Assembly (NCBI GenBank): GCA_958296445.1
Contig: OY282565.1
Coordinates: forward strand, 1-64,000
From: an uncultured Dehalococcoidia bacterium
GTDB lineage: Bacteria; Chloroflexota; Dehalococcoidia; Lucifugimonadales; UBA3495
Reading direction: 5' to 3'
DNA: 64,000 nt
Both the position numbers and the translations under genes were made by a program. Below, in pieces: positions 26,544-34,878 of the stretch; the stretch's first letter is position 1; every line of letters begins with the position of its first letter. The notes under the pieces are model-generated. The model was not told where the DNA came from and did not search any database. It saw nothing but the letters and a program-made list of their open reading frames with translations.

Positions 26544-27320
26544 CTATACCATAACGCCATCGCGTTCAGCCAGTACATTCAATTCAGCCACATCACACCC
26601 CAAAAAATTCCTCCCCCGCTGTAGACAAGCCTCCAGCACCGAAAAAGACCCGGCCGCCGGATCCACTACCAAATCGTTTTCAGCCGTCACCGCCTCTATC
26701 AACTCCCCCTGAAGCTCAACCGGCTTGTTGTGCGGGTGATTTTTCCGGCGCATCCGCTCCGCCCACACGTCCGGGATATTGCGGGCAGTCCACACCCCCT
26801 TTGCCCGTCGCGGTTCCTTTTGCAATACCACGCAAAACTCGCTCCGGTGCCTTGTCCGGTAGCCCAAACCGACAATTTCCTTATCCCAAGTCACCATATC
26901 CACCACACTAAGCCGCGTCCCTTCCGACCAGTTGCGAAAGTCGCTGCACAAGTGAAACTTGTCCACCCACAAAAACAAATGCCCGGAAGGAATCAGAACC
27001 CGCGCAATTTCTTTAGTGAATTCGGTTATGGCCGCTTCGCTCATTTGAGGAAGCTCAACCCGCACATGGTTACGGCTGGTTTTTTCGTTGCCATACTTAA
27101 GTTTGTCATAAACGCCCCGAAACTGCGGGTCGAAAAAGACCGCGGCAACCGAATCCCCCGACAGCTTCCCCAGCAATTCCAGCCCGTCCATTTTCAGCCG
27201 CGTATTAAGCGGCAAATCCGGCGGAAGCTGCACCGGCGGACACTCAACAGCCCTCACCCCGGAGAAAACCCCTGCCGTTGCCCGGTCAAAGCTCATCATC
27301 GGTTCCAAGTTTCGGGTCAT
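26544..27320 (-). CDS. Orphan DNA methyltransferase (N4/N6 class)
   Basis: About 258 residues from the ATG at 27318-27320, which has AAGGGG upstream; other in-frame ATGs exist at 27338 and 27377. The catalytic motif FFDPQF (a DPPY variant) comes first, then [21 protein letters not shown], and the SAM-binding [15 protein letters not shown] near the C-terminus: the beta-class order. No restriction gene is adjacent, so it is probably a solitary or phage-derived methylase. It separates two MaoC-type genes that would normally be neighbours. Confidence 0.85.
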   Translation of the reverse strand: MTRNLEPMMSFDRATAGVFSGVRAVECPPVQLPPDLPLNTRLKMDGLELLGKLSGDSVAAVFFDPQFRGVYDKLKYGNEKTSRNHVRVELPQMSEAAITEFTKEIARVLIPSGHLFLWVDKFHLCSDFRNWSEGTRLSVVDMVTWDKEIVGLGYRTRHRSEFCVVLQKEPRRAKGVWTARNIPDVWAERMRRKNHPHNKPVELQGELIEAVTAENDLVVDPAAGSFSVLEACLQRGRNFLGCDVAELNVLAERDGVMV

Positions 27321-27421
27321 CCATTCAGCCCCTTGCATCCCAACGCGGGAAAATAAGTCACGGGCAACCCGGCACATCCGCGCCGCCCTTGGCCCTACGA
27401 ACTTTATGACGACTCCTAATT

Positions 27422-27458
27422 CCCTCCCCCTCCGGGGGAGGGCTAGGGTGGGGGCGTC
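27422..27458. repeat. CCCTCCCC/GGGGAGGG hairpin repeat
   Basis: A C-rich/G-rich hairpin (CCCTCCCC ... GGGGGAGGGCTAGGGTGGGG) stands between the methyltransferase and the 27464 gene. Copies occur at 40600-40635 and 50998-51035, and an inverted copy near 56165-56200. Confidence 0.8.
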
Positions 27459-27463
27459 CCCCC

Positions 27464-27922
27464 TCAGTACCTGATAGACGTGTTAGTCTGCGTCGCCACC
27501 ACCTGCCCGAACTGGTTGGTATACGTGATAACGATGGTGGAAATCAGCATCAGCCCGATACGCCCGTTGCGCTCGTTGATGTCCTCGATGCGGGACACCG
27601 AGGTTATCCGGTCCCCGGGGCGCACCGGCTCAAAGTATTCCCAATCGCTGCCCCCATCCAGCAGCCGGTGAAAAGGAACCTCGAAAGGATACTCAGGCCG
27701 CCCCGCCGCCACCGAGCGCAGAAACGTAGGCGGCGCCACCAGCCCCCCATAGCGCGAGGCGCGGGCCGCCGCCTCATCGTTGTACACCGGATTATCGTCG
27801 CCAATGGCTTGGGCAAACTTGATAATCGCGCCCTTCTCCACCTCCACCGTATTGGGCAAGCTCTCCCGCCCGATAGCCTGCTGGCGCATTTCCTCAGTCA
27901 AAAAAGCTGGCGTACTGGACAC
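27464..27922 (-). CDS. FAS1-like (MaoC N-terminal half) dehydratase
   Basis: 152 residues. [20 protein letters not shown] near residue 28 and [13 protein letters not shown] match the N-terminal hot-dog half of two-domain MaoC hydratases (PF13452-like). A GTG start has GAGG six bases upstream. It likely works as a heterodimer or complex with a MaoC partner, the obvious one being 25820-26248, from which it is separated by a methyltransferase and repeats. Confidence 0.82.
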   Translation of the reverse strand: MSSTPAFLTEEMRQQAIGRESLPNTVEVEKGAIIKFAQAIGDDNPVYNDEAAARASRYGGLVAPPTFLRSVAAGRPEYPFEVPFHRLLDGGSDWEYFEPVRPGDRITSVSRIEDINERNGRIGLMLISTIVITYTNQFGQVVATQTNTSIRY

Positions 27923-28128
27923 AAAAAACCTCTATCATTCCCCGTTTCGGGTAAAATCAGGGCAAGAACGCCCAATTTAACAATCTGCGAGTCTACCGAC
28001 GGGCGCAAAGAGTGTCAAGGTTATGTCCCCCCGCCACCCTTAACGCGCCCTGAAATCGCCGCGGTCATTACCTCCTCGCACCATCATTCCCCCTTTCCCC
28101 GGAATGACTCTGAAATCGAAACCAAACC

Positions 28129-28282
28129 CGTAGGGGCGCACAGCCGTGCGCCCTCACCGCCCCCCACCAGCGCCTTTCGGTTCCCAACCCAATTGTCTGA
28201 ATCAGGATTTTCGGGATTAGCGGATTTTCAGAATTTTTCTATCCTGCGAATCCTTTAATCTTGGGAATCCTGATTCAGACAA
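28129..28282. repeat. GGGCGCAC hairpin plus a TCTGAATCAGGATT element
   Basis: At 28130-28153 is a perfect hairpin (GGGCGCAC-AGCC-GTGCGCCC). At 28193-28282 a complete inverted element runs from TTGTCTGAATCAGGATTTTC to ATCCTGATTCAGACAAT. The rest of 27923-28313 shows no gene. Confidence 0.85.
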
Positions 28283-28313
28283 TCAACCCAACAACCGGCT
28301 GCTACCCCCCGCG

Positions 28314-28832
28314 TTACAACCCCAACCCCCGCTGCAACCCCCGCAGATACCCCGCCTGTCCCCCGTGCTGGTTCACCTCCCAAATCAGCAGCCGGAACAT
28401 CGCTGCCAGCGTAATAGTTTCCCCCCGCCGGTTAGTCATCGTAGTCCCGACCAGCGAATCGTCATCATGCTCCGCCAGAAAGCCCAGCAGATTATCCCGC
28501 GCCGCCGCCGCGTACTCCACCAGCAGCCCCTTCTCCGGGCAGCTCCAGCCCGCCAGATCCTCCGCGGTATAGCCGAACCCCACGTCCATCGGTTCCGGCC
28601 GCATCCCCAGCCTTTGCGCCCACCCCCCCTCATACAACTGCGGCTGCTGGCGGGCCAGCGATTGCGTCCACATATCCAGCGCCCGCCCATAGTGCCAGAC
28701 CACAAACCCGATGGAATGGCACTGCCCGTTGGGCCGGTACTCCACCTCCTCCTGCGTCAACCCCTCCAGATAACGCTCCAGCCACTCCCAGTTAAACTCA
28801 AAGGACTCCCGGATAAACTCCTGCAACGCCAT
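28314..28832 (-). CDS. DinB/DUF664-family protein
   Basis: 172 residues, four-helix bundle type. The metal-binding His residues expected in DinB-like enzymes are seen in GFVVWHYGRALDMW and WEVNQHGGQAGYLRGL. I choose the second ATG (28830-28832) because GGAGG is eight bases upstream of it but only two from the first. Family members are metal-dependent thiol transferases or of unknown role. It is isolated between repeats. Confidence 0.85.
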   Translation of the reverse strand: MALQEFIRESFEFNWEWLERYLEGLTQEEVEYRPNGQCHSIGFVVWHYGRALDMWTQSLARQQPQLYEGGWAQRLGMRPEPMDVGFGYTAEDLAGWSCPEKGLLVEYAAAARDNLLGFLAEHDDDSLVGTTMTNRRGETITLAAMFRLLIWEVNQHGGQAGYLRGLQRGLGL

Positions 28833-28904
28833 AGCCATAACCTCCCGTCGCCGTTTCGCCCCCGCTTCCCCGGTTTCCAGAAAATTGCGAATTACCCCCG
28901 CCCC

Positions 28905-29140
28905 CCGTCATTCTAGCCGCCCGTCATTCTAGCCCCCCGTCATTCCTAGCCGCCCATCATTCCTGGCCCCCCGTCATTCTGAGCAAGCCCCCTGCCATTC
29001 TAGCCGCCCATCATTCTGAGCAAGCCCCCTGCCATTCTGAGCTGCCCCCCTGTCATTCTGAGCGCAGCGAAGAATCTCACCTTGGCCGACAGACACCCTT
29101 CCCCTCGCTAAGGGTAACAAAGGAGAATTTCGCAACCCCC
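28905..29140. repeat. Degenerate CGTCATTCTAGCC tandem repeats and a TGTCATTCTGAGC element
   Basis: Some nine short units (CCGTCATTCTAGCC, CCCATCATTCCTGGC, CTGCCATTCTGAGC) lead into a full element at 29052. It ends in AGAATTTCGCAA, just as copies elsewhere end in GGGAATTTCGCAA. There is no gene in 28833-29245. Confidence 0.8.
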
Positions 29141-29245
29141 TCCCGGTATCAACAGAGTATCTGCATTATGCTAAAATTTCGGCTAAAATGGAAAACGTTT
29201 CCGAAGCCAAATCCCAACCGGCCCCCCGCATCCCGGAGGTGCGTC

Positions 29246-30196
29246 TTGCAATTCGGCTTTTATCTCCCCAACAGCGGCGAAGGCGCCCAACCCGCCGCCC
29301 TCTCCAGCATCGCCCGCCTAGGCGACCGCTTAGGCTTCTACTGTATGGTCGCCCCCGACCACATCCTGATGCCCCGCCAAGTCGCATCCGTCTACCCCTA
29401 CAGCGTAACCGGCAGCATCCTAGCCGGCGGCAACTCCGGCGCCGGCGAATGGCCCGAACAAATCACCACCCTGGCCTACCTAGCCGGAGTAACCGAGCAT
29501 ATCCGCCTAGTCACCAGCGTTATGATTGTCCCCTACCGCAACCCCCTGCTAACCGCCAAAATGCTGGCAACCCTTGATCTGCTGTCTAGCGGACGCCTAA
29601 TCGTCGGCGCCGGCGTAGGCTGGATGCAAGAGGAATTCGAGCTGCTCGACGCCCCGCCCTTCGCCCAGCGCGGCGAGGTCACCGACGAATACCTGCAAGC
29701 CTTCATCGAGCTTTGGACTGCCGAAAACCCCAGCTTCGACGGAAAGCACGTGCAGTTTTCCAACATCATCTTTCAGCCCAAACCCGCCCAGCAGCCCCAC
29801 CCCCCCATCTGGATCGGCGGACAGAGCCGCGCCGCCCTGCGCCGCGCCGCCCGCTTGGGCAACGCCTGGCACCCCGTAGGCGCCATCCCCGCCGCACCCC
29901 TCGAACCCGAGGAGCTAACCGAAAACCTGTCCTACCTCCACCGCCACGCCCAACGCGCCGGCCGCTCCCCCGACGCCATCCAAGTCTCAATGAAAGCCCC
30001 CCTCTACGACGCCGCCAGCGACACCGGCGCAACCCGCCGCCGCTTCTCCGGCCCCCCCGACGCCGTCCTCCAAGACATCCACGACTACGCCCAAGCAGGC
30101 GTAACCCACCTCATATTCGACTTCCGCAGCCCCAACCACGCCGAAACCGAAGAGCGAATGACCCGCTTCGCCCAAGAAATAATGCCCGCCACCTAG
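29246..30196 (+). CDS. LLM class oxidoreductase, F420/FMN type
   Basis: 316 residues from a TTG start (MQFGFYLPNSGEG) with GGAGG six bases upstream; the longer upstream frame has no ribosome site. Luciferase-like blocks: FYCMVAPDHIL, VRL-like HIRLVTSVMIVPYRNP, LLSSGRLIVGAGVGWMQEEF and PIWIGGQSRAALRRAARLG, the last typical of F420-linked members. It heads a plus-strand group with a double CMD protein and an alpha/beta hydrolase, suggesting a short degradative pathway. Confidence 0.9.
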   Translation: MQFGFYLPNSGEGAQPAALSSIARLGDRLGFYCMVAPDHILMPRQVASVYPYSVTGSILAGGNSGAGEWPEQITTLAYLAGVTEHIRLVTSVMIVPYRNPLLTAKMLATLDLLSSGRLIVGAGVGWMQEEFELLDAPPFAQRGEVTDEYLQAFIELWTAENPSFDGKHVQFSNIIFQPKPAQQPHPPIWIGGQSRAALRRAARLGNAWHPVGAIPAAPLEPEELTENLSYLHRHAQRAGRSPDAIQVSMKAPLYDAASDTGATRRRFSGPPDAVLQDIHDYAQAGVTHLIFDFRSPNHAETEERMTRFAQEIMPAT

Positions 30197-30204
30197 CCAA
30201 CCCC

Positions 30205-30445
30205 CGTCTGCCATTCCAAACAACCGTCTGTCATACCGAGCAACCGTCTATCATACCAAGCAACTGTCTGTCATTCTGAGCAACTATCTGTCATTCTGAG
30301 CAAAGCGAAGAATCCCGCCCCTGAGCAACAAGACCCTTCCCCGCCCAGAAACAAGGCCAACTCGAGCATCTGTCATTCTGAGCAAAGCGAAGAATCTCAC
30401 CCCTGAGCAACAAGACCCTTCCCCGCCCAGAAACAAGGCCAACGC
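30205..30445. repeat. TGTCATTCTGAGC elements, two near-identical 77-bp units
   Basis: After several short CTGTCATACCGAGCAAC units, two long units (from about 30288 and 30370) read TGTCATTCTGAGCAAAGCG ... CCCTGAGCAACAAGACCC and CCCAGAAACAAGGCCAA. The second ends directly at the ribosome site of the CMD gene. Confidence 0.85.
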
Positions 30446-30459
30446 AAGGAGTAATAACG

Positions 30460-31272
30460 TTGGAAACGCTGAATGAACGCTACGACCGGGGCCAAGAAAT
30501 GCGGCGGCGCCTGGCCGCGGGCAACCCCAGCCACTACACCCTGCCCGGCATAGACCAGCTCGCCCCCGACCTGAAGCGCATCCTAGACGAAGCCCTCTGG
30601 GGTTCCGTCTGGACCCGCCCCGGCCTAGCCCCCGAAACCCGCGGTATATGCACCATCGCCGCCCTAACCGCCCTCGGCCAGTTGCCCCTCCTGCGCCGCA
30701 ACATCGAGCGCGGCCTCAACCTAGGCGTCACCCCCGACCAGGTCGTCGAAGTCGTCATCCAAATGACCTTCCTAGTAGGCATCCCCGGAGTCGAATCGGC
30801 AATGAAACTCACCAAGGAAATTTTCGAGGAGCAGGGCATCCAATACACCCCCGCCATCGTCTACGACACCAACCGCACCGTAGAGGAACTCCACCAAGAG
30901 GGCCTCCGAATCTACGACCAGCAAATGGGCAAGCCCCCCCTCTACCCGGTAGACGACCCCGACTCCGTAGAAATGGCCGCCCAGCGGTTCATCGAGGAAT
31001 ACCACTGGGGCGCCATCCACGCCCGCCCCGGCCTCGACCCCAAAACCCGCGCCCTTTGCAGCCTCTCCGCTATGACCGTCCAGGGCCAGTACGACCGCCA
31101 GATACGCCGCCTCATCGAAGGCGCCCTCCACGTAGGCGCCCAACCCCAAGAAATTATGGAAGTCTTTTTCCAACTCATATTCTATGGCAGCTACACCAAC
31201 TCCCGCATCGCAATGCGCGTAGCCCGCTCCGTATTCGTAGAGCAGGGCCTAGCCCCAGCCGCCGCCGACTGA
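30460..31272 (+). CDS. Double-domain carboxymuconolactone decarboxylase-family protein
   Basis: 270 residues with two CMD domains, about 35-130 and 160-260. Each has the pattern WGSVWTRPGLAPETRGICT / WGAIHARPGLDPKTRALCS followed by an ALTALGQ / AMTVQGQ helix. No CxxC peroxidatic motif is present, so a decarboxylase-like rather than AhpD-like role is favoured. The start is TTG with AAGGAG eight bases upstream. In the beta-ketoadipate pathway CMD proteins act next to an enol-lactone hydrolase, and an alpha/beta hydrolase follows here. Confidence 0.88.
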   Translation: METLNERYDRGQEMRRRLAAGNPSHYTLPGIDQLAPDLKRILDEALWGSVWTRPGLAPETRGICTIAALTALGQLPLLRRNIERGLNLGVTPDQVVEVVIQMTFLVGIPGVESAMKLTKEIFEEQGIQYTPAIVYDTNRTVEELHQEGLRIYDQQMGKPPLYPVDDPDSVEMAAQRFIEEYHWGAIHARPGLDPKTRALCSLSAMTVQGQYDRQIRRLIEGALHVGAQPQEIMEVFFQLIFYGSYTNSRIAMRVARSVFVEQGLAPAAAD

Positions 31273-31375
31273 ACCCGCCCCCCGCCCCAACCCAAAGCCC
31301 AAATCCCATCCCAAATCATTAACAATTCCAAACCCGCCTTTCGCACAGAAAATTGCAAAACTGACTCAGCGGCCC

Positions 31376-31530
31376 TGTCATTCTGTCGGCCCCTGTCATT
31401 GAGCGGCACCCGTCATTCCAAACGGCACCCTGTCATTCCCAGCGGCCCACCCTGTCATTCTGAGCGGAGCGAAGAATCTCCCCCTACGCCGCCAAAACCC
31501 TTCCCTTGTCGCCAAGGGCCGCCAAAAGAG
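31376..31530. repeat. TGTCATT-type repeats
   Basis: Short CCTGTCATTCTGTCGGCC, CCGTCATTCCAAACGGC and similar units lead to one recognisable element at about 31454 (TGTCATTCTGAGCGGAGCG). No gene is visible in 31273-31570. Confidence 0.75.
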
Positions 31531-31570
31531 AGCATTGCAACCCTACCATTCTCAACCAAGAGGAACTAAT

Positions 31571-32359
31571 ATGAAACTTCGCCTAGACGACGGCGCCGAA
31601 CTGTTCTACACCGTGGACGACTTTACCGACCCGTGGACTCAGCCCGAAACGGTCGTCATGCACCACGGGATGGCGAAAAACCACAAAATGTGGTTCGGCT
31701 GGATCCCAACCATCGCCCGCCACTACCGGGTAATCCGGTTCGATATGCGCGGAATGGGACAGTCCGACGTGCCGCCCGCAGGCTACCCCTGGTCCCTAGA
31801 CAACTTCACCAGCGACCTAGCCCAGTTTCTCGACAAACTGGAGCTGGAGCGCATCCACCTCATCGGCGAAACCGTAGGCGGCTCCATCTCAATGAACTAC
31901 TCCATCCGCCACCAAGACCGCCTGCACTCCCTCACCGTATGCACCTCGCCCACCAGCTTCGACTCCCACCACCAAGAAAGCGCCGACCTCATTGACCGCG
32001 AGGGCATCGCCGCCTGGGTGGACGACTCCATCGGCCGCCGCCTAGACCCCGACCTAGTCCCCCCGGCCTACATCCGCTGGTACGCCGACCAGATGAAAGC
32101 CACCCCGGCCGACGTAGTTCACGGCTTCCAGTCCAACGCTGGCGGCGACATCGGCCCGCTGCTCAAAAACGTACAAACGCCGGTGCTGGTTCTAGCCGCC
32201 GCCAGCCTGCGCGAGGAAGTCCTGGGCGACTTCCGCGGAGCCGCCGGCCTCTTCCCCAACGGCCAGCAAGTCATATTCCCCGGCGTAACCGGCTTCGTCC
32301 AGCACATCCTCCCCACCGCCTGCGCCCGCGTCTGGCTAGACTGGGTGCGGACCCTATAG
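31571..32359 (+). CDS. Alpha/beta hydrolase with an unusual nucleophile elbow
   Basis: 262 residues from the ATG at 31571, preceded by GAGGAA. MHHGMAKNHKMWFG gives the oxyanion region and RFDMRGMGQSD the second strand loop, as in enol-lactone hydrolases (PcaD-like). The nucleophile elbow reads LIGETVGGS, with Thr101 where Ser is expected (G-x-S-x-G). A candidate His is in GFVQHI near the end. It may be a modified enzyme or use Thr. The stop is followed three bases later by the GTG of the next reading frame. Confidence 0.85.
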   Translation: MKLRLDDGAELFYTVDDFTDPWTQPETVVMHHGMAKNHKMWFGWIPTIARHYRVIRFDMRGMGQSDVPPAGYPWSLDNFTSDLAQFLDKLELERIHLIGETVGGSISMNYSIRHQDRLHSLTVCTSPTSFDSHHQESADLIDREGIAAWVDDSIGRRLDPDLVPPAYIRWYADQMKATPADVVHGFQSNAGGDIGPLLKNVQTPVLVLAAASLREEVLGDFRGAAGLFPNGQQVIFPGVTGFVQHILPTACARVWLDWVRTL

Positions 32360-32362
32360 CGC

Positions 32363-33541
32363 GTGCCTCCCCCGGGCCGCCGCAAGCCGGGCCGCGAGCC
32401 GGAGCCAGACCGCGAACCGGAACGCACCTCGGGTCGCAAGCCGGAGCGCACACCGGGCCACGCGCTGGAGCGCACCCCAAGCCGCGAGCCGGAACGCACA
32501 CCGGGCCGCGAGCTGGAGCGCACCCCAAGCTGCGAGCCAGAACGCACCCCGGGCCGCGAACCGGAACGCACCCCAAGCCGCGATCCGGGCCGCGAACCGG
32601 GCCGCACCCCGGGCCACGCGCCGGAACGCGAACCGGGCCGCACCCCGGGCCACGCGCCGGAACGCACGCCGGGCCACGAACCGGAGCGCACGCCGGGCCG
32701 CGAGCCGGAGCTCACCCCGGGCCACGCGCCGGAACGCACACCGGGCCGCGAGCCGGAACACACACCAAGCCGCGCGCCGGAACGCACCCCGGGCCACGAA
32801 CCAGAACACACACCAAGTCGCGAGCCGGAACGCACCCCGGGCCACGCGCCCGAGCGCACCCCAAGCCGCGAGCCGGAGCGCACCCCGGGCCGCCGGCCGG
32901 CCCGCACACGCCGCCGCAGCCGGATGGCCGCGATATGGCTGGCCGGATTGCGCCTGCAACGCCAACGCCTGCGCTTCGACCACAACCTGATTTTCCTCCG
33001 CCTGCTATCCGGCCTAGACCCGGAAACCGGCGAAAAATGGGTCTGGCGCGACCCCGGCCTAGCCGCCGCCCCCATCCGGTTCGTAATTCAGGCCGGCCTA
33101 GCCGCCCTAGTAATGCTCGCCATCCTAACCTTCGTCCAATCCCTATCCTTCGCCGCCATCGCCGCCGGACTAGCCTCCAGCGTAGTAGGCATCTTCATCA
33201 CCCCATCCAACCGCACCGCCCAAATCCGCGCCGTAGTAGGCGGCCACATCGTAGCCCTGGCCCTAGGCTCCATATTCTCCCTAATCCTCTTCCTAGGCCC
33301 CATAGAAACCCTAATCGGCGACGCCGACTACCTGCGAAACCTAGCCTACGCCACAGCCGTCGGCCTAGCCATACTCCTAATGGCCGTAACCAACACCGAG
33401 CACCCCCCCGCCGCCGGCACCGCCATAGGAATGGCCAGCCGCGAATTCGACATCCTCATATTCTTCAGCATAATAGGCGCCGTAATAATGTTAGCCGCAA
33501 TCAAACTAGCCCTACGCCCCTACCTCCGAGACCTAACCTAA
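32363..33541 (+). CDS. HPP-family membrane protein, possibly with a long octapeptide-repeat N-terminus
   Basis: The last 205 residues (from ATG 32924, MAAIWLAGLRL) are a typical HPP integral membrane protein: four hydrophobic helices and the signature NTEHPPAAGTAIGMA. HPP proteins have been linked to nitrite transport in some bacteria. Upstream the frame stays open for 187 codons to a GTG at 32363, made of about nineteen octapeptides of consensus [RH]-[EA]-P-E-R-T-P-[GS]. Because the DNA unit is 24 bp, all frames stay open, so translation of the repeat is unproven. The safest product starts at 32924. Confidence 0.72.
   Translation: MPPPGRRKPGREPEPDREPERTSGRKPERTPGHALERTPSREPERTPGRELERTPSCEPERTPGREPERTPSRDPGREPGRTPGHAPEREPGRTPGHAPERTPGHEPERTPGREPELTPGHAPERTPGREPEHTPSRAPERTPGHEPEHTPSREPERTPGHAPERTPSREPERTPGRRPARTRRRSRMAAIWLAGLRLQRQRLRFDHNLIFLRLLSGLDPETGEKWVWRDPGLAAAPIRFVIQAGLAALVMLAILTFVQSLSFAAIAAGLASSVVGIFITPSNRTAQIRAVVGGHIVALALGSIFSLILFLGPIETLIGDADYLRNLAYATAVGLAILLMAVTNTEHPPAAGTAIGMASREFDILIFFSIIGAVIMLAAIKLALRPYLRDLT
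32411..32890. repeat. 24-bp minisatellite, about nineteen units plus two 12-bp half units
   Basis: Units vary around GAGCCGGAACGCACCCCGGG and its CCGCGAG continuation. Irregularities occur only in 12-bp steps (near 32579 and 32615), so the frame of the downstream HPP gene is never broken. Higher-order alternation (units ending CCGGGC versus CCAAGC) is visible. Confidence 0.92.
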
Positions 33542-33569
33542 CCCACTACCCAACCCCCCCGCCGCCCGC

Positions 33570-33800
33570 CCCCCATCACCCCAACCAAACCGCCCGCGGC
33601 CATCCCCATCACACCCCCCATCACCCCAACCAAACCGCCCGCGGCCATCCCCATCACACCCCCCATCACCCCAAACAAACCGCCCGCGGCCATCCCCAAC
33701 GCGCCCCCCATCACCCCAAACAAACCGCCCGCGGCCATCCCCAACACGCCCCCCATCACCCCAAACAAACCGCCCGCGGCCATCCCCAACACGCCCCCCA
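33570..33800. repeat. 45-bp tandem repeat, five copies
   Basis: The word CGCCCGCGGCCATCCCC starts at 33591, 33636, 33681, 33726 and 33771, exactly 45 bp apart. As 45 is a multiple of three, open frames run through it on both strands, including Gly-rich minus-strand readings; none has a plausible start or domain. Confidence 0.92.
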
Positions 33801-33816
33801 CACCCCACCTCCCCCC

Positions 33817-33840
33817 GTAGGGGCGCACAGCCGTGCGCCC
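33817..33840. repeat. GGGCGCAC hairpin repeat
   Basis: One of seven perfect 8-bp stem hairpins GGGCGCAC-AGCC-GTGCGCCC preceded by GTAG in this window. It lies just after the 45-bp repeat array; a partial TGTCATTCTGAGC-type element follows at 33920-33950. Confidence 0.85.
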
Positions 33841-33985
33841 CCCGCGTACACCGCCAAACATCAACAAGAAAACCGCAACCCCCCACCCCAACCCACCCGC
33901 CTATCATTCCAAGCAAATATCTGTCATCCTAAGCAAAGAATCCCGCAATCCCCCTTAACCGGCAACGACGGAAAGGAAGCAAAAA

Positions 33986-34402
33986 ATGCCTAACCCACCC
34001 CACCAACAAAAAGTCGAAATCACCGGCACCGTATTCCAAATAGACACCGAGCGCCGCAAATTCAAGCTACGAACCCCCGACGGCCAAGCCATCTCCGCCC
34101 CCTTCACCAACGAAAACCAACACCGGGTCATAGCCGTACTCCAAGACCCCGAAAACAAGCTGATAAAAGTATCCGGCCTAGCCGAATTCACCCCCAACGG
34201 CGCACTAAAGCGGGTAGTAAAAGCCGAAAACATCATAATCGCCCTCCCGGAGCGGGAAATCGACCCCAACGCCCCAACCATCACCGAGATGATTGACGCG
34301 CTGATTGCCAGTTACCCGGACGATTTCTGGGCTAATATGCCCACCGACCTGGCCCAACGGCATATCGCATTCCACAGCTCAGACACTGACCTGAGCCAAT
34401 GA
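33986..34402 (+). CDS. Putative antitoxin, paralogue 1
   Basis: 138 residues, no membrane segment. A beta-rich body (KVEITGTVFQIDTERRKFKL) is followed by a helical tail ending MPTDLAQRH, a style seen in antitoxins that precede PIN toxins (compare VPTDLSHRHDFYIYG in paralogue 2). GGAAGG lies before the ATG. Directly after its stop is a 10-codon stub of a PIN toxin gene, so this antitoxin has lost its partner. About 85 percent of residues match paralogue 2 until the tail. Confidence 0.6.
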   Translation: MPNPPHQQKVEITGTVFQIDTERRKFKLRTPDGQAISAPFTNENQHRVIAVLQDPENKLIKVSGLAEFTPNGALKRVVKAENIIIALPEREIDPNAPTITEMIDALIASYPDDFWANMPTDLAQRHIAFHSSDTDLSQ

Positions 34403-34428
34403 TGCCGCAAGCCTTTGCCGACACGCCT
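34399..34428 (+). pseudogene. Stub of a PIN toxin gene
   Basis: ATGATGCCGCAAGCC and the next bases read MMPQAFADT, matching the first nine residues of the intact PIN toxin at 34875 (MMPQVFADT). The frame overlaps the antitoxin stop in the same ATGA manner. After this the sequence passes straight into the leader of antitoxin paralogue 2, so the rest of the toxin was deleted. Confidence 0.8.
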
Positions 34429-34461
34429 TATCCTTCAGCAACCGCTGGCAAGGAGCAAAAA

Positions 34462-34878
34462 ATGCCTAAACCACCCCACCAACAAAAAGTCGAAATCACC
34501 GGCGCCGTATTCCAAATAGACACCGAGCGCCGAAAATTCAAGCTACGAACCCCCGACGGCCAAGCCGTATCCGCCCCCTTCACCAACGAAAACCAACATC
34601 GCGTCATAGCCGTACTCCAAGACCCCGAAAACAAGCTAATAAAAGTATCCGGCCTAGCCGAATTCACCCCCAACGGCGCACTAAAGCGGGTAGTAAAAGC
34701 CGAAAACATCACAATCGCCCTACCGGAACGGCAAATCGACCCCAACGCCCCAACCATCACCGAGATGATTGACGCGCTGATTGCGGAATCACCACCGGAA
34801 ACGTGGGCGGGTGTGCCGACCGACTTAAGCCACCGCCACGATTTCTATATCTACGGCGTTGACCTTAGCGAGGGATGA
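34462..34878 (+). CDS. Putative antitoxin, paralogue 2, partner of the PIN toxin
   Basis: 138 residues from the ATG at 34462 (MPKPPHQQKVEITG), with AAGGAG upstream exactly as for paralogue 1. The tail ends DLSHRHDFYIYGVDLSEG. Its stop overlaps the toxin ATG (ATGA), the classic arrangement for type II toxin-antitoxin operons. A longer frame from 34399 merely joins the toxin stub and was rejected as the start. The antitoxin family itself is not recognised. Confidence 0.65.
   Translation: MPKPPHQQKVEITGAVFQIDTERRKFKLRTPDGQAVSAPFTNENQHRVIAVLQDPENKLIKVSGLAEFTPNGALKRVVKAENITIALPERQIDPNAPTITEMIDALIAESPPETWAGVPTDLSHRHDFYIYGVDLSEG

Noticed and set aside
32119..33075. 318-codon minus-strand frame through the 24-bp minisatellite
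   Set aside because: Open only because the repeat unit is a multiple of three; antisense to the hydrolase and HPP genes.
33533..33916. Gly-rich minus-strand frames over the 45-bp repeat
   Set aside because: No start signal or domain; frames are held open by repeat periodicity.
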